From NCBI GenBank assembly GCA_026182355.1, contig JAPFBL010000222.1, forward strand, positions 649,001 through 713,000: DNA of 64,000 bases, read 5' to 3'. Below, one piece after another: positions 47,852 through 60,796 of this stretch. A model generated the notes under the pieces. It had not been told where the DNA came from, did not search any database, and worked only from the letters and a program-made list of their open reading frames with translations. The position numbers and the translations under genes were made by a program. This DNA comes from Hermatobates lingyangjiaoensis. Its lineage: Eukaryota > Arthropoda > Insecta > Hemiptera > Hermatobatidae. Numbering within the stretch: position 1 is the stretch's first letter; every line of letters starts with the position of its first letter.

Positions 47852-48058
47852 CTACACACAGAACCTGTGTCGCCAGGGCAGAAGCCGTCTAATATCCACG
47901 ACATATTTAGATACTGCGTCAGTTGTTATATTTCTAAGCCTCCACAAGGCAACGTCAGTAGATTTACCTATGATCGACCCGTACTGGCATCCACTAGTTG
48001 CAGTGTCCAACATGGTTACCAGAGAGCCAAGCATTAATGCCTCCAAGCACTGGCCCAT
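47852..48058 (-). pseudogene. Non-LTR reverse transcriptase fragment
   Basis: A 68-residue minus-strand frame contains QYGSIIGKSTDVALWRL followed by SKYVVDI. This resembles RT motif 2a (QYGF..GRST..A...L) and the following strand of R1/LOA-like LINEs. The part that should continue to the catalytic FxDxxxAFD block is lost. Three copies of a TCTACTCTATACC tag lie around it (47668, 48068, 48127), suggesting local shuffling. Clade assignment is tentative. Confidence 0.5.
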
Positions 48059-48477
48059 TTTGCAAATCTACTCTATACCTGTGTTGACCTATACGCGTGC
48101 CTCAGCCTCCCGGCCATACCACAGAATCTACTCTATACCAAAAATAATCTATATTTGATATGCTGCTCTATCTATAAACAACTCTTTTAACATTTGCAGA
48201 TACACAGCAATTATAGCCAATACTCTAATCATCTATGTTCTACATAAATCCTTCCGTAGCATCTCTCTCACCTCAAACCTAGATGTCAAATGAAGAGAAT
48301 TACATTAAACAATGAGATATCTATGCAGATTACTTTCACTATAAAAGAATAATGGTCCTATTGGCGATATGAACGTTCTCCAGTAGAAATAGTTGTTTGA
48401 CATCTGAAAATGTATATTATTAAGCGACAAACATAGTATAACACACAACTAAAACACAAAACCAGATGAGATGATAC

Positions 48478-48625
48478 AAGATACCATCTAGACTCCTCAA
48501 CAAACAATCAAAATTGACTGTACAAAACAAAAGACAGATGAAGACCATTGTACACAAACTGATATAGATCCATGGACTCAAAGTCTGGGGATCAGCTAAA
48601 CGTTCAAAAATCTAAACATATCAAA
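48478..48625 (+). pseudogene. Jockey-type LINE C-terminal relic
   Basis: One plus-strand frame reads LNKQSKLTVQNKRQ, then (across an in-frame stop) HGLKVWGSAKRSKI. This is the region just after the reverse transcriptase in jockey/I-type LINEs, where a YG..LWG.A..S.I pattern is usual. At least two in-frame stops show it is dead. No RT core remains next to it. Orientation is opposite to the intact-RT jockey copy at 30-32 kb, and its sequence differs, so it is an independent insertion. Confidence 0.6.
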
Positions 48626-48639
48626 ATGTAGGTCCCAAA

Positions 48640-49266
48640 AACCTTTTCAAAATGTTTATTTTCTCTTCTTTTTCTCCAAACAATACAATATTTTGTGGCT
48701 TTAATATTCATTTTGTCTACAAAGTAATCTAATATTATTCTTAAAGTACAATCAGTCTTTATTCATCACTCAAAATCCTTTTTTTCAGTATGAACTGCCT
48801 CTGAGTTTCTACAAACACTATTCAATGACCAAAGGAAAGTTCGGCCAGAGATCTTTTGAGTAATGAGCTTATACTTGCCTTGTCAAAAAGTAACAATAAA
48901 CAAATGATGAGTAATAGTTTACATTGAGTAAAACAAATCTGTATTTCCTCCACTCCTATAATTCTTTGTTTTTGTTTTTTTTTTGTTTTCTTTCAATGTG
49001 TTACTTGTTACTGACGTATAATTGTAAATTAAATACCCTTCTTTTTTATTAACGGTCATTTTTTTAAACTTGTAATCTAATTTTATAATAATAATATATT
49101 TTATATTTTATAATTTATAAATTAACTTTGTACTATGATTTTATAAAAAATGCAATAATTTTACTAAAAAATTGAAATATTTAAATAAATTCCTTATTTG
49201 TATAACCAGAGAATACAAAAGATTATACAACCTGTATTCTAAAAAATTATAAACCTAATTCTAAAA
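48640..49266. other. AT-rich, no feature seen
   Basis: Only AT-rich sequence with T-runs. The same applies to 49680-50467, apart from short unrecognised open frames at 50203-50488. Confidence 0.5.
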
Positions 49267-49425
49267 AAGTTTTTTTTTTTAATTAAAACAAAATTTTCAT
49301 GTAATACTTAAGATTTTTTATTTCAATTTTTATACTTTTAGAATTAGTAATAATATAATCCGTCATACCTCGTAAAGTCTTAGAAAAGCTTGCCCGGTTT
49401 CGGGTCTGTCTGGATCCCATCTTTA
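49267..49425 (-). repeat. Copy of the GAAAC-module repeat terminus
   Basis: A 160-base direct copy of 50468-50627, truncated within the hairpin-upstream box. Together with the inverted arm at 50645-50760 it gives three copies within 1.5 kb. Confidence 0.75.
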
Positions 49426-49531
49426 ATAAATGTAGAATAAATCAGAACTTTTGGCCAACAATATGGCTCTGTGTAACCAAACTTGATGTCAAATAGCCAA
49501 TTAACTATAATTTCAGTTACAAAGACAATAA

Positions 49532-49675
49532 AAATGTCGTAAATGCGTCTGTCAATATGAACTTCATTTTTTAGTCCATAGAAATTATTATCATCAAAAA
49601 TTAATGTCGTAAATGCGTCTAACTGTCAATATGAACTTCATTTTTTAGTCCATAGAAATTATTATCATCAAAATA
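49532..49675 (+). repeat. 72-bp tandem duplication
   Basis: The stretch starting AATGTCGTAAATGCGTCT occurs twice in direct tandem (first copy from 49532, second from 49604), almost identical except for a 3-base AAC insertion in the second. It looks like a recent local duplication. Confidence 0.85.
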
Positions 49676-50467
49676 AACTAAAAATGACCTTCTGAAGATA
49701 TCTGTGAACTTTTATTTCCATTCCTGTTTCATTTATAAAAGTTATATACAAGCATTTGGTAAAACAATATGTTATTCCACTCATTATGGCTTCTCTGCAC
49801 AAATACTTATATAATACACACATAGAATTTAGAATAAGGCACGGAATAATCTAGTACAAAGTTGGTGGCAAAATTTGGACATGTATCGTTACAAAGTTAC
49901 ATCCGAAACTTTGTCTGTTTTACCCTCCAACTTTGAGTTTAAGCAATGCGATTCACTTCTCTGAGCATAGTCCTTGCCATTATTTCAGACAAGTAAGTCC
50001 ATTGTTACTAACGTAATAACAGCAATGATATTATCAACACAATAAATCAATAAATAATGAATATCTAAGTTTTCCATAAAAAATTTACAGATACAAATAG
50101 ATATCAATATATTGTTTGGTTAAAGTGAATATAATTAAAGAAGATTTGTATGAAATAAAATTAAATACTTAATTTTCACTGTTATTTACAGTTTTTATTT
50201 TTTTATAAAATAAATAATGATTTTTTTCTCTCTGTTCCTTCCTTCCTACACTTTCTGTATACATATGATAATACTAAAAATATTAATATACATATACAAG
50301 TTTTGTTAAACAAACCTGCTAATATCAATCTTACACCTCGAAATGATCGTACAACTTCCAACCACATTTGTCCTATCCTTTCCACCACAATCTTTCCGAC
50401 AATCAATAAATTACGTACCTTATTAAAGGATTCTTCCATCTCCTCTCATTCACCATTATTCACCAAA

Positions 50468-50762
50468 AAAGTTTTTTTTTTTAATTAAAACAAAATTTTC
50501 ATGTAATACTTAAGATTTTTTGTTTCAATTTTTATACTTTTAGAATTAGTAATAATACAATCCGTTATACCTCGTAAAGTCTTAGAATAGCTCGACCGGT
50601 TTCGGGTCTGTCTGGATCCCATCTTCAAGTGCACCTAACTGACTGTCAGTTAGGTGCTCTTGAAGATGGGATCCAGACGGACCCGAAACAGGTCGAGATT
50701 TTCTAAGACTTTACGAGGTATGACGGATTCTATTATTACTAATTCTAATATTACTAACCTCA
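50468..50762. repeat. Inverted repeat terminus with GAAAC module
   Basis: 50468-50627 repeats 49267-49425 almost exactly: poly-T, then ACTTTTAGAATTAGTAATAAT, then the GGTTTCGGGTCTG module. 50645-50760 is an inverted copy. The arms meet around CTAACTGACTGTCAGTTAGG (50635-50655). Each arm contains, read outward, CTTGAAGATGG, hairpin GGG...CCC, then GAAAC, the same layout as the PLE termini. Confidence 0.75.
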
Positions 50763-51008
50763 GTGGAACTAACCCATTAACTATTTTATACTTTTGTCTG
50801 TGAAAAAGGTTTTAAATAAGCAACAAAATGTCATATATACAACACTATGGTATATCTAGTTCAATATAGAAAAAGAAACATAGAAAAATCAAAAGAGCAC
50901 ATTTACAGTCTCTAATTTTTGGTTTGAACCGTCTTCAGGAGAGAAAAGAGAGCGAAACCAAGCGCACTGGTTCAGAGACGGTTGAAGACCCTCTACTCTA
51001 TATATATC

Positions 51009-51095
51009 TGACACTATTTAATAACTAAGTTAGTTAACTAGCTAACAAACTATAACTAACTAGTTAGTTATTAAATAGTGTTAGATACGAGTATA
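51009..51095. repeat. AT-rich hairpin
   Basis: Inverted arms of about 38 bases (ACACTATTTAATAACTAA and its complement, with further AGTTAGTTA pairs) surround the centre near 51052. It lies just upstream of the PLE fragments, and 50922-51000 contains a smaller inverted motif with GACGGTT/AACCGTC. Confidence 0.65.
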
Positions 51096-51109
51096 TATAT
51101 AGTGTCAGA

Positions 51110-51345
51110 ATGTGTATTTATGAAAAGAAAAGTTTGGACCAGTTGATTTTTTTATTCCCAGAGGAACTGATAAGAGCCTGTAGGACATTAGAGAAACTCT
51201 CTAAAAAGGTAACCAAGCATGAAATTAGCATAATTTTTTTAGAAATATATATATATATATATATATATGTATCAGTTGGCAGCAGATCTTCACCCAAGCA
51301 TACATTGTTGAAAATCAGCGAAGATTCTGCATTCACGACTTTTTT
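51110..51345. pseudogene. Two PLE 5' fragments facing each other across (TA)n
   Basis: On the plus strand, 51110-51245 encodes a piece with RTLEKLSKKVTKHE and FLE. On the minus strand, 51336-51270 encodes NNVCLGEDLLPTDTY. Both match successive parts of the PLE N-terminal pattern seen at 60.0 kb, but they point toward each other and meet at (TA)n (51247-51270). They look like an inverted, microsatellite-joined pair of truncated insertions. The protein family assignment is by resemblance only. Confidence 0.45.
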
Positions 51346-51346
51346 C

Positions 51347-54300
51347 TTTACTATAAGTAAAGTATAGTGATCGTGAAAAAATTCGATGTCGAGATTTTGA
51401 CGGAATTACATGTTTTGAGGTCCCAGAAGTGGTTTTATGAAGTTTTTTCGATGATGTCTGTGTGTGTGTGGGTAGTTGGGTGGGTGAGTGTGTTAGCATT
51501 ACTTGTAATCACGCTACGGTCCAGAATCTTTGATGGATCAAGTTGATATTTTACACAAAAATGGGCCCCATAAAGACGAAGATCCCTATTGTTTGGGAAG
51601 AATTATGCATGATGGGAAGGTCAATTTTTTGCCAAAAACCGTTTTTTAGAATACATCTATTTCTCCTAAACTGATAACCCTACAGTTTTGAAATTTTGAC
51701 ATTATCTTTAAGATTACAAATTAAACAAACGAAAATTATATTCAGAATTTTAAAACAACAGAAAATATTTTTGTTTCAATAAAATGTAAAACTTTTGACT
51801 TATAGTTCACTCTCAAAGAGTGTGAGAGCAATACAAGCCATACTGTTTGACGGATCAAAATGAAACTCTGCCTATAAATTGAACATTATCTGGAAGCTGA
51901 GCTGAGATATTTTTTTTCAAAATTACATACGCTAATGAGGCGTTACAGTACGATTTCTGTTTTCAGAAAATGATTTTTTGACGCTAAACAGCTCATTAAA
52001 AAATAATAAAAATTAGACCGAAAATGGAACCAAAAATTAGCAATTTATAAAAAAAAATTCATGAAGTTTGAATTACGGAAAAGAGCAATAACGCTATAAA
52101 AACTTGTTTGTTTATACTAGACTGAGAGATCACCTGCTATACTTGTCGAATTTTTTCCAATAAGTAAAGTATAGTGATCGTGAAAAAATTCGATCTCGAG
52201 ATTTTGACGGAATTACATGTTTTGAGGTCCCAAAAGTCGTTTTATGAAGTTTTTACGATGATGTCTGTGTGTGTGTGGGTTGGTGGGTGAGTGGGTGAGT
52301 GAGTGTGTTAGCATTGCTTGTTACCACGCTACGGCCCAGAATCTATGATGGATTAAGTTGATAATTTACACAAAAATGGGCCCCATAGGGAGGAAGATCC
52401 CTATTCGTTGGGAAGAATTATGCATGATGGAAAAGTCACTTTTTTTGTAAAAAACCGTTTTTTTTTTAAATTTATTTCTCCTAAACTAATAACTCTAGAG
52501 TTTTAAAAATTTGACTTTACCTTTGATGTTACTAATGAAACAAACGAAAAATATATTCAGAATTTTAAAACAACAGGAAATATTTTTTTTTCAATAAAAA
52601 GTAAAAATTTTGTACGATTTCTTTTTTCAGAAAATATTTTTTTGACGCGAAACGGCTTATTAAAAAATCTGGAGTGGCCTACACTCTACTTTACTATAAG
52701 TAACTTAATGTCAAATTTCTTGAGTATATAAGACATAACATCTCATTTAAGCATAACGTAAACATTTAAATGGGATATAATTATTAGCCTTTCATTCCTG
52801 AGGTAGTACAGATAGTGATTGAAGCACATATCAATTTCTAAGCTTATTTTTGTACATCAGAAATAATTTATTATTTGCAAATAGTTTCATTAGTATAACT
52901 ACAGCAGTAATAACATTTTTGAAAAACCAAAGTGAACATTTCTTGAAACGATTTATTCTCCTACAAGAGAATGGCTTTCGTTCAACAGCGAGTGGATTTC
53001 ATACATCGTTCACTTGACATCCTTCTTAACATTGAATATTAAAGTAAAGTTTTAAAATTTAAAACAGGAAAATACCCTTTTATTCTCTGAAAAACATCTT
53101 AAACAGCGAAGAAAATGTTATTTTAAGGTGCTTTGTTAATTAAAGATGTACGAGAATTACATTTATTAATCTCTAAACGAAAGATTCCGATTATGAATTA
53201 TCATTTACATTTTTGGTCTTTTATAGAATTACTATACTGGGAATTTTAATCTTTAAAATAATAATAATAATAATAAGCTTCTTAGTATTTAATAAGATCA
53301 TTTTCCTTCCCCTTTGTCAAATAACATATATACGAATTTTTTCTGAGTGAGTGTTATTATTTTCCTGCACAGTATTATTCCTCTTACATCTCATATAAGT
53401 CAATAAACAATTTAAATTATTCCTTTATAAATATCAATTTTATCTCAGTGGATTCACTCAAGAAATTTCTAAGTCATTGTAAACAATGTAAAAAAATATA
53501 AAAAAATCGACAAGTATAGCAGGTGATCTCTAACTCTAAGATAAACAAACAGTTTTTATAGCGTTATTGCTCTTTCCCATAATTGAAACTTCATGATTTT
53601 TTTTTTATGCATTGCTAATTTTTTGTTCCATTTTTGGTCAAATTTTCATTATTTCTTAATCAGCCGTTTAGCGTCAAAAAAACATTTTCTGAAAACAGAA
53701 ATCGTACTGTAACGCCCCTTTAGCAAATATAATTTTAAAAAAAAATATTTCAATTCATTCTACACATAATGTTCTATTCATAGGCATAGTTCCATTCTTG
53801 TCCGTCAAACAGTTTGGCTTGTATCGCTCTCACAAGGTTTGAGATTGAATTATAATTCATAATTTGTACATTTTATTGAAAAAAAATATTTCCTGTTGAT
53901 TTAAAATTTTGAATATATATTTCGTTTGTTCCATTTGTAACCTCAAAGATAATGTCAAAATTTCAAAACTCTAGGGTTATCAGTTTAGGAGAAATAAATG
54001 TTTTAAAAAAAACTGTTTTATGCAAAAAAAGTGACTTTCCCATCATGCATAATTCTTCGCAAACAATAGGGATCTTCGTCTTCATGAGGCCCATTTTTGT
54101 GTAAAATATCAACTTGATACATCGAAGATTCTGGACCGTAGCGTGGTAACAAGCAATGCTAACACACTCACCCACCCACCCACCAACCCACCCACCCACC
54201 CACCCACCCACACACACACAGACATCATCGTAAAAACCTCATAAAACGACTTCTTGGACCTCAAAACATGTAATTCCGTCAAAATCTCCAGATCGAATTT

Positions 54301-57300
54301 TTTCACGATCACTATACTTTACTTATAGTAAAGTAATAATGAAAATTTGACCAAAAATGAAACAAAAAATTAGCAATTCATAAAAAAAATTCATGACATT
54401 TCAATTACGGAAAAGAGCAATAACGCTATAAAAACTGTTTGTTTATCCTAGACTAAGAGATCATCTGTTATCCTTGTCGAATTTTTTATACTTTTTGCTT
54501 TACTATAAGTAAAGTATTGTGATCGTGAAAAAATTCGATCTCGAGATTTTGACGGAATTACATGTTTTGAGGTCCCAGAAGTCGTTTTATGACGTTTTTA
54601 CGATGATGTCTGTGTGTGTGTGGGTGGGTGGGTGGGTGGGTGTGTGAGTGGGTGGGTGCGTGTGTTAGCATTGCTTGTTACCACGCTACGGTTCAGAATC
54701 TTTGATGGATCAAGTTGATATTTTACACAAAAATGGGCCTCATAAAGACGAAGATCCCTATTGTTTGCGAAGAATTATGCATGATGGGAAAGTCACTTTT
54801 TTTGCCAAAAACCTTTTTTTTTAAACATTTATTTCTCCTAAACTAATAAACCTAGAGTTTTGAAATTTTGACATTATCTTTGACGTTTCAAATGCAACAA
54901 AAGAAAAATATATTCTGAATTTTAAAACAACAGGAAATACTTTTTTTTCAATAAAATGTAAAAATTTGACTTATAATTCAATCTCAAACCTTGTGAGAGC
55001 AATACAAGCCATACTGTTTGACGGACAAGAATGAATCTGTGCTTATAAATAGAACATTATATGGACAATGACTTGAGATAATTTTTTCTAATATTACATT
55101 CGCTAAATGGGCGTTACAGTACGATTTGTGTTTTCAGAAAATGTTTTTTTGACGCTAAACGGCTCGTCAAAAAATAATGAAAATTTGGCCAAAAATGGAA
55201 CAAAAAATTAGCAATTCACAAAAAAAAAATCATGAAGTTTCAATTACGGGAAAGAGCAATAACGATATAAAAACTCTTTGTTTATCCTAGAAAAAGAGGT
55301 CACCTGCTATAGTAGTCTAATTTTTTGTATTTTTACTTTAATATCAGTAAAGTATAGTGATCGTGAAAAAATTCGATCTCGAGATTTTGACGGAATTACA
55401 TGTTTTGAGGTCCCAGAAGTCGTTTTATGACGTTTTTACGATGATGTCTGTGTGTGTGTGGGTGGGTGCGTGGGTGGGTGTGTGCGTGTGTTAGCATTGC
55501 TTGTTACCACGCTACGGTCCAGAATCTTTGATGGATCAAGTTGATATTTTACACAAAAATGGGCCTCATAAAGACGAAGATCCCTATTGTTTAGGAAGAA
55601 TTATGCATGATGGGAAAGTCACTTTTTTGCTTAAAATCGTTTTTTTAAAACATTTATTTCTCTTAAACTGATTACCCTAGAGTTTTGAAATTTTGACATT
55701 ATCTTTGAGGTTTCGAATGCAACAAACGAAAAAGATATTCAGATTTTTAAAACAACAGGAAATATTATTTTTTCAATAAAATGTAAAATTTTGACTTATA
55801 ATTCAATCTCAAACCTTGTGAGAGCAATACAAGCCATACTGTTTGACGAAAAAGAATGAAACTATGCTTATAAATAGAACATTATATGGAGAATGAGCTG
55901 AAATATTTTTTTCTAAAATTAGATTTGCTAGAGGGGCATTACAGTACGATTTGTGTTTTCAGAAAATGTTTTTTTGACGCTAAACGGCTAGTTAAAAAAT
56001 AATGAAAATTTGGCTAAAAATGGAACAAAAAATTAGCAATTTATAAAAAAAAATCATGAAGTTTCAATTACAGGAAAGAGCAATAACGATATAGAAACTG
56101 TTTGTTTATCCTAGATTAAGAGTTCACCTGCTATACTTGTCGAATTTTTTGTATTTTTACTTTACTATAAGTAAAGTATAGTGATCGTGAAAAAATTCGA
56201 TCTCGAGATTTTGACGGAATTACATGTTTTGAGGTCCCAGAAGTCGTTTTATGACGTTTTTACGATGATGTCTGTGTGTGTGTGGGTGGGTGGGTGGGTG
56301 GGTTGGTAGGTGGGTGGGTGGGTGGGTGGGTGGGTGGGTGGGTGCGTGGGTGGGTGCGTGTGTTAGCATTGCTTGTTACCACGCTACGGTCCAGAATCTT
56401 TGATGGATCAAGTTGATATTTTACACAAAAATGGGCCCCATTTAGACGAAGATCCCTATTGTTTAGGAAGAATTATGCATGATGGGAAAGTCACTTTTTT
56501 TGCTAAAAACCGTTTTTTTTTAAACATTTATTTCTCCTAAACTGATAAACCTAGAGTTTTGAAATTTTGACATTATCTTTGACGTTTTAAATGCAACAAA
56601 AGAAAAATATATTCTGAATTTTAAAACAACAGGAAATACTTTTTTTCCAATAAAATGTAAAAATTTGACTTATAATTCAATCTCAAACCTTGTTAGAGCA
56701 ATACAAGCCATACTGTTTGACGGACAAGAATGAATCTGAGCCTATAAATAGAACATTATATGGACAATGACTTGAGATAATTTTTCTAATATTACATTCG
56801 CTAAAGGGGCGTTAGAGTACGATTTGTGTTTTCAGAAAATGATTTTTTGACGCTAAACGGCTCGTTAAAAAATAATGAAAATTTGACCAAAAATGGAACA
56901 AACAATTAGAAATTCATAAAAAAAAAATCATGTTGTTTTAGTTACGGGAAAGAGCAATAACGATATAAAAACTATTTGTTTATTCTAGACTAAGAGATCA
57001 CCTGCTATACTTGTCGAATTTTTTGTATTTTTTTACATTGTTTACATTGACTTAGAAATTTTTTGAGCGAATCCACTGAGATAACATTGATGTTTCTAAT
57101 GGAAAAATGAAAATATATTATTGACTTATAAGAGATGTAAGAGGAATAATATTGTGCAGGTAAATGATAACACTCATTAAAAAAAAATTCGTATATATGT
57201 TATTTGACAAAGGGGAAGGAAAATGATCTTATTAAATACTAAGAAGCCATAAAATTTCCAGTATAATAATTCTGTTAAAAACCAAAAATGTAAAAGATAA

Positions 57301-59790
57301 TTCAAAATATAAATTTTTCGTTTAGAGATTAATAACTGTAATTATCGTACATCTTTAATTAACAAATCACCTTAAAACAACATTTCCTTCGCTGTTTTAG
57401 ATGTTTTTCAGAGAATAAAAGGGTTTTTTCCTGTTATAAATTTTAAACTTTACTTTAATATTCAATGTTAAGAAGGATGTCAAGTGAACGATGTAAGAAA
57501 TCCACTGGCTGTTGAACGAAAGCCATTCTCTTGTAGGAGAATAAATCGTTTCAAGAAATGTTCACTTTGGTTTTTCAAAAATGTTATTACTGCTGTAGTT
57601 ATACTAATGAAATTATTTGCAAATAATAAATTATTTGTGATGTACAAAAATAAGCTTAGAATTTGATATGTGCTTCAATCACTATCTGTACTACCTCAGG
57701 AATGAAAGGCTAATAATTATATCCCATTTAAATGTTTACGTTATGCTTAAATGAGATGTTATGTCTTATATACTCAAGAAATTTGACATTAAGTTACTTA
57801 TAGTAAAGTAGAGTGTAGGCCAATCCAGATTTTTTTACATTGTTTATATTGACTTAGAAATTTTTTGAGCAAATCCACTGAGATAAAATTGATATTTATA
57901 AAGGAATAATTTAAATTGTTTATTGACTTATATGAGATGTAAGAGGAATAATATTGTGCAGGAAAATAATAACACTCACTCTGAAAAAAATCGTATATAT
58001 GTTATTTGACAAAGGGGAAGGAAAATGACCTTGTTAAATACTAAGAAGCTTATTATTATTATTATTTTAAAGATTAAAATTCCCAGTATAATAATTCTAT
58101 AAAAGACCAAAAATGTAAATGATAATTCATAATTGGAATCTTTCGTTTCGACATTATTAATGTAATTATCGTACATCTTTAATTAACAAAGCACCTTAAA
58201 ATAACATTTTCTTCGCTGTTTAAGATGTTTTTCAGAGAAAAGAAGGGTATTTTCCTGTTTTAAATTTTAAAATTTTACTTTAATATTCAACGTAGAAGGA
58301 TGTCAAGTAAACAATGTAAGATATCCACTGGCTGTTTGAACGAAAGCTATTCTCTTGTAGGAGAATAAATCGTTTCAAGAAATGTTCTCATTGGTTTTTC
58401 AAAAATGTTATTACTGCTGTAGTTATACTAATGAAATTATTTGCAAATAATAAATTATTTGTGATGTACAAAAATAAGCTTATAAATTGATATGTCCTTC
58501 AATCACTATCTGTACTACCTCACGAATGCAATGCTAATAATTATATCCCATTTAGATATTTATGTTATGCTTAAATGATACGTTATGTTTTATATACTCA
58601 AGAAATTTGACATTGAGTTACTTATAGTAAAGTAGAGTTTAGGCCACTCCAGATTTTTTTACATTTTTTACATTGACTTAGAAATTTTTTGAGCAAATCC
58701 ACTGAGATAAAATTGATATTTATAAAGGAATAATTTAAATTGTTTATTGACTTATATGAGATGTAAGAGGAATAATATTGTGCAGGAAAATAATAACACT
58801 CACTCTGAAAAAAATCGTATATATGTTATTTGACAAAGCGGAAGGAAAGTGATCTTATTATATAATAAGAAGCTTATTATTATTATTATTTTAAAGATTA
58901 AAATTCCCAGTATAATAATGCTATAAAAGACCAAAAATGTAAATGATAATTCATAATTGGAATCTTTCGTTTGGAGATTAATAAATGTAATTATCGTACA
59001 TCTTTAATTAACAAAGCACCTTAAAATAACATTTTCTTCGCTGTTTAGGATGTTTTTCAGAGAAAAGAAGGGTATTTTCCTGTTTTAAATTTTAAAATTT
59101 TACTTGAATATTCAACGTAGAAGGATGTCAAGTAAACGATGTAAGAAATCCACTGGCTGTTTGAACGAAAGCTATTCTATTGTAGGAGAATAAATCGTTT
59201 CAAGAAATGTTCACTTTGGTTTTTCAAAAATGTTATTACTGCTGTAGTTGTACTAATGAAATTATTTGCAAATAATAAATTATTTGTGATATACAAAAAT
59301 AAGCTTATAAATTGATATGTCCTTCAATCACTATCTGTACTACCTCAGGAATGAAAGGCTAATAATTAAATCCCATTTAGATGTTTACGTTATGCTTAAA
59401 TCAGACGTTATGTTTTATATACTCAAGAAATTTGACATTAAGTTACTTATAGTAAATTAGAGTGTAGTGCACTTCAGATTTTTATATTTTACTTTACTAT
59501 AAGTAAAGTATTGTAATCGTGAAAAAACTCGATCTCGAGATTTTGACGAAATTACATGTTTTGAGGTCCCAGAAGTCATTTTATGAAAATTTTGCAATGA
59601 TGTCTGTGTGTGTGTGGGTAGGTGGGTGAGTGTGTTAGCATTGCTTGTTACCACGCTACGGTCCAGAATCTTTGATGGATCAAGTTGATATTTTACACAA
59701 AAATGGGCCCCATAGAGAACAAGATCCCTATTGTTTGGGAAGAATTATGCATGATGGTAAAAGTCACTTTTTTTGCCAAAAACTGTTGTA
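51347..59790. repeat. Complex array of repeat modules A and B
   Basis: Two unrelated modules of about 820 bp alternate here. Reading along the plus strand: A+ (51347-52162), truncated A+ (52163-52665), B- (52666-53500), A- (53500-54335), A+ tail (54336-54488), A+ (54489-55330), A+ (55331-56158), A+ (56159-57028), then B+ three times (57029-57835, 57836-58655, 58656-59490) and an A+ head (59491-59790). Here A+B is taken as the plus orientation. Module A begins with the near-palindrome TTTACTATAAGTAAAG, contains a variable GTGGGTGGGT tract, and has a well-conserved core around CCACGCTACGG and AATTATGCATGATGG. Module B ends with the reverse complement of the same near-palindrome. No transposase is visible, and peptides read from module A shift frame between copies, so it is treated as non-coding. 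Confidence 0.85.
56273..56362 (+). repeat. GTGGGTGGGT minisatellite, G-quadruplex-prone
   Basis: About 90 bases of GGGT repeats with occasional GGTTGGTAGG interruptions, inside module A. The length differs in every module A copy: short at 51460 and 55450, longest here. Runs of three G separated by single T are classical G-quadruplex sequence. Confidence 0.85.
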
Positions 59791-59937
59791 TAAATTAATA
59801 AAATAGCAGTTGTTAAAAAAGTAATAAAACAACAGAATACGACTAGAAATACGCACTGGGTGTATGATTGAACGCAGTAGATAACATGCAGGTAACGAGT
59901 TTAGCTGACTTGCACACACACACACCCACACACACAC

Positions 59938-59974
<37 letters not shown>

Positions 59975-59976
<2 letters not shown>

Positions 59977-60151
59977 TGGTATACTTTGGGAGCAGACCTT
60001 CTTTTAAACATACCTCATTAAAGATCTTGCCAACATTAAGTTTAGTATGTTTCCTACATACCTTTTCAAGGTTTCGAATGCTACCTTTCCATCTCTGTGG
60101 TACCATATAAATTAACTCACCGATTTTTTTATCTTTCATTGTATTTTTCAT
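59975..60151 (-). pseudogene. PLE 5'-end coding fragment (left arm)
   Basis: The translation from the Met codon at 60151 gives about 60 residues including RNLEKVCRKHTKL and EGLLPKYTN. This is the pattern (basic-rich LEK...K.TK, then GL.PKY) of the N-terminal region of PLE proteins, upstream of the reverse transcriptase. The frame then runs into a (TA)n tract and codes only Tyr-Ile repeats, so it is truncated. It sits in the left arm of the 389-bp palindrome, about 2 kb from the intact PLE gene. It could be the missing N-terminus of a related copy. Assignment rests on pattern resemblance only. Confidence 0.55.
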
Positions 60152-60796
60152 ATTACATTTCCGACGTTTCGGTCTACGTTGACCATTTTCAAGGATTCTA
60201 TATACAAGGTTTTTTTAAAACAATTCTAATAAATACTTATTTACAATGACAATTACCTCACTTCTATCAAACATAACTAATAACAAAATATTCTTTTAAA
60301 AAACACTACCTTAATAAACATGACAGGTTTGCTACAAAATTCCCTACATGAACATTTACACAACATTATTTAAATCACTATATAGTTATTTTTCACGAAT
60401 TTTAAAGTTACATTCGTGAAAAATAACTATATAGTGATTTAAATAATGTTGTGTAAATGTTCATGTAGGGAATTTTGTAGCAAACCTGTCATGTTTATTA
60501 AGGTAGTGTTTTTTAAAAGAATATTTTGTTATTAGTTATGTTTGATAGAAGTGAGGTAATTGTCATTGTAAATAAGTATTTATTAGAATTGTTTTAAAAA
60601 AACCTTGTATATAGAATCCTTGAAAATGGTCAACGTAGACCGAAACGTCGGAAATGTAATATGAAAAATACAATGAAAGATAAAAAAATCGGTGAGTTAA
60701 TTTATATGGTACCACAGAGATGGAAAGGTAGCATTCGAAACCTTGAAAAGGTATGTAGGAAACATACTAAACTTAATGTTGGCAAGATCTTTAATG

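Noticed and set aside
53963..54312. Gly/Val/Trp-rich frames (VGGWVGG)
   Set aside because: They are artefacts of the GTGGGTGGGT minisatellite.
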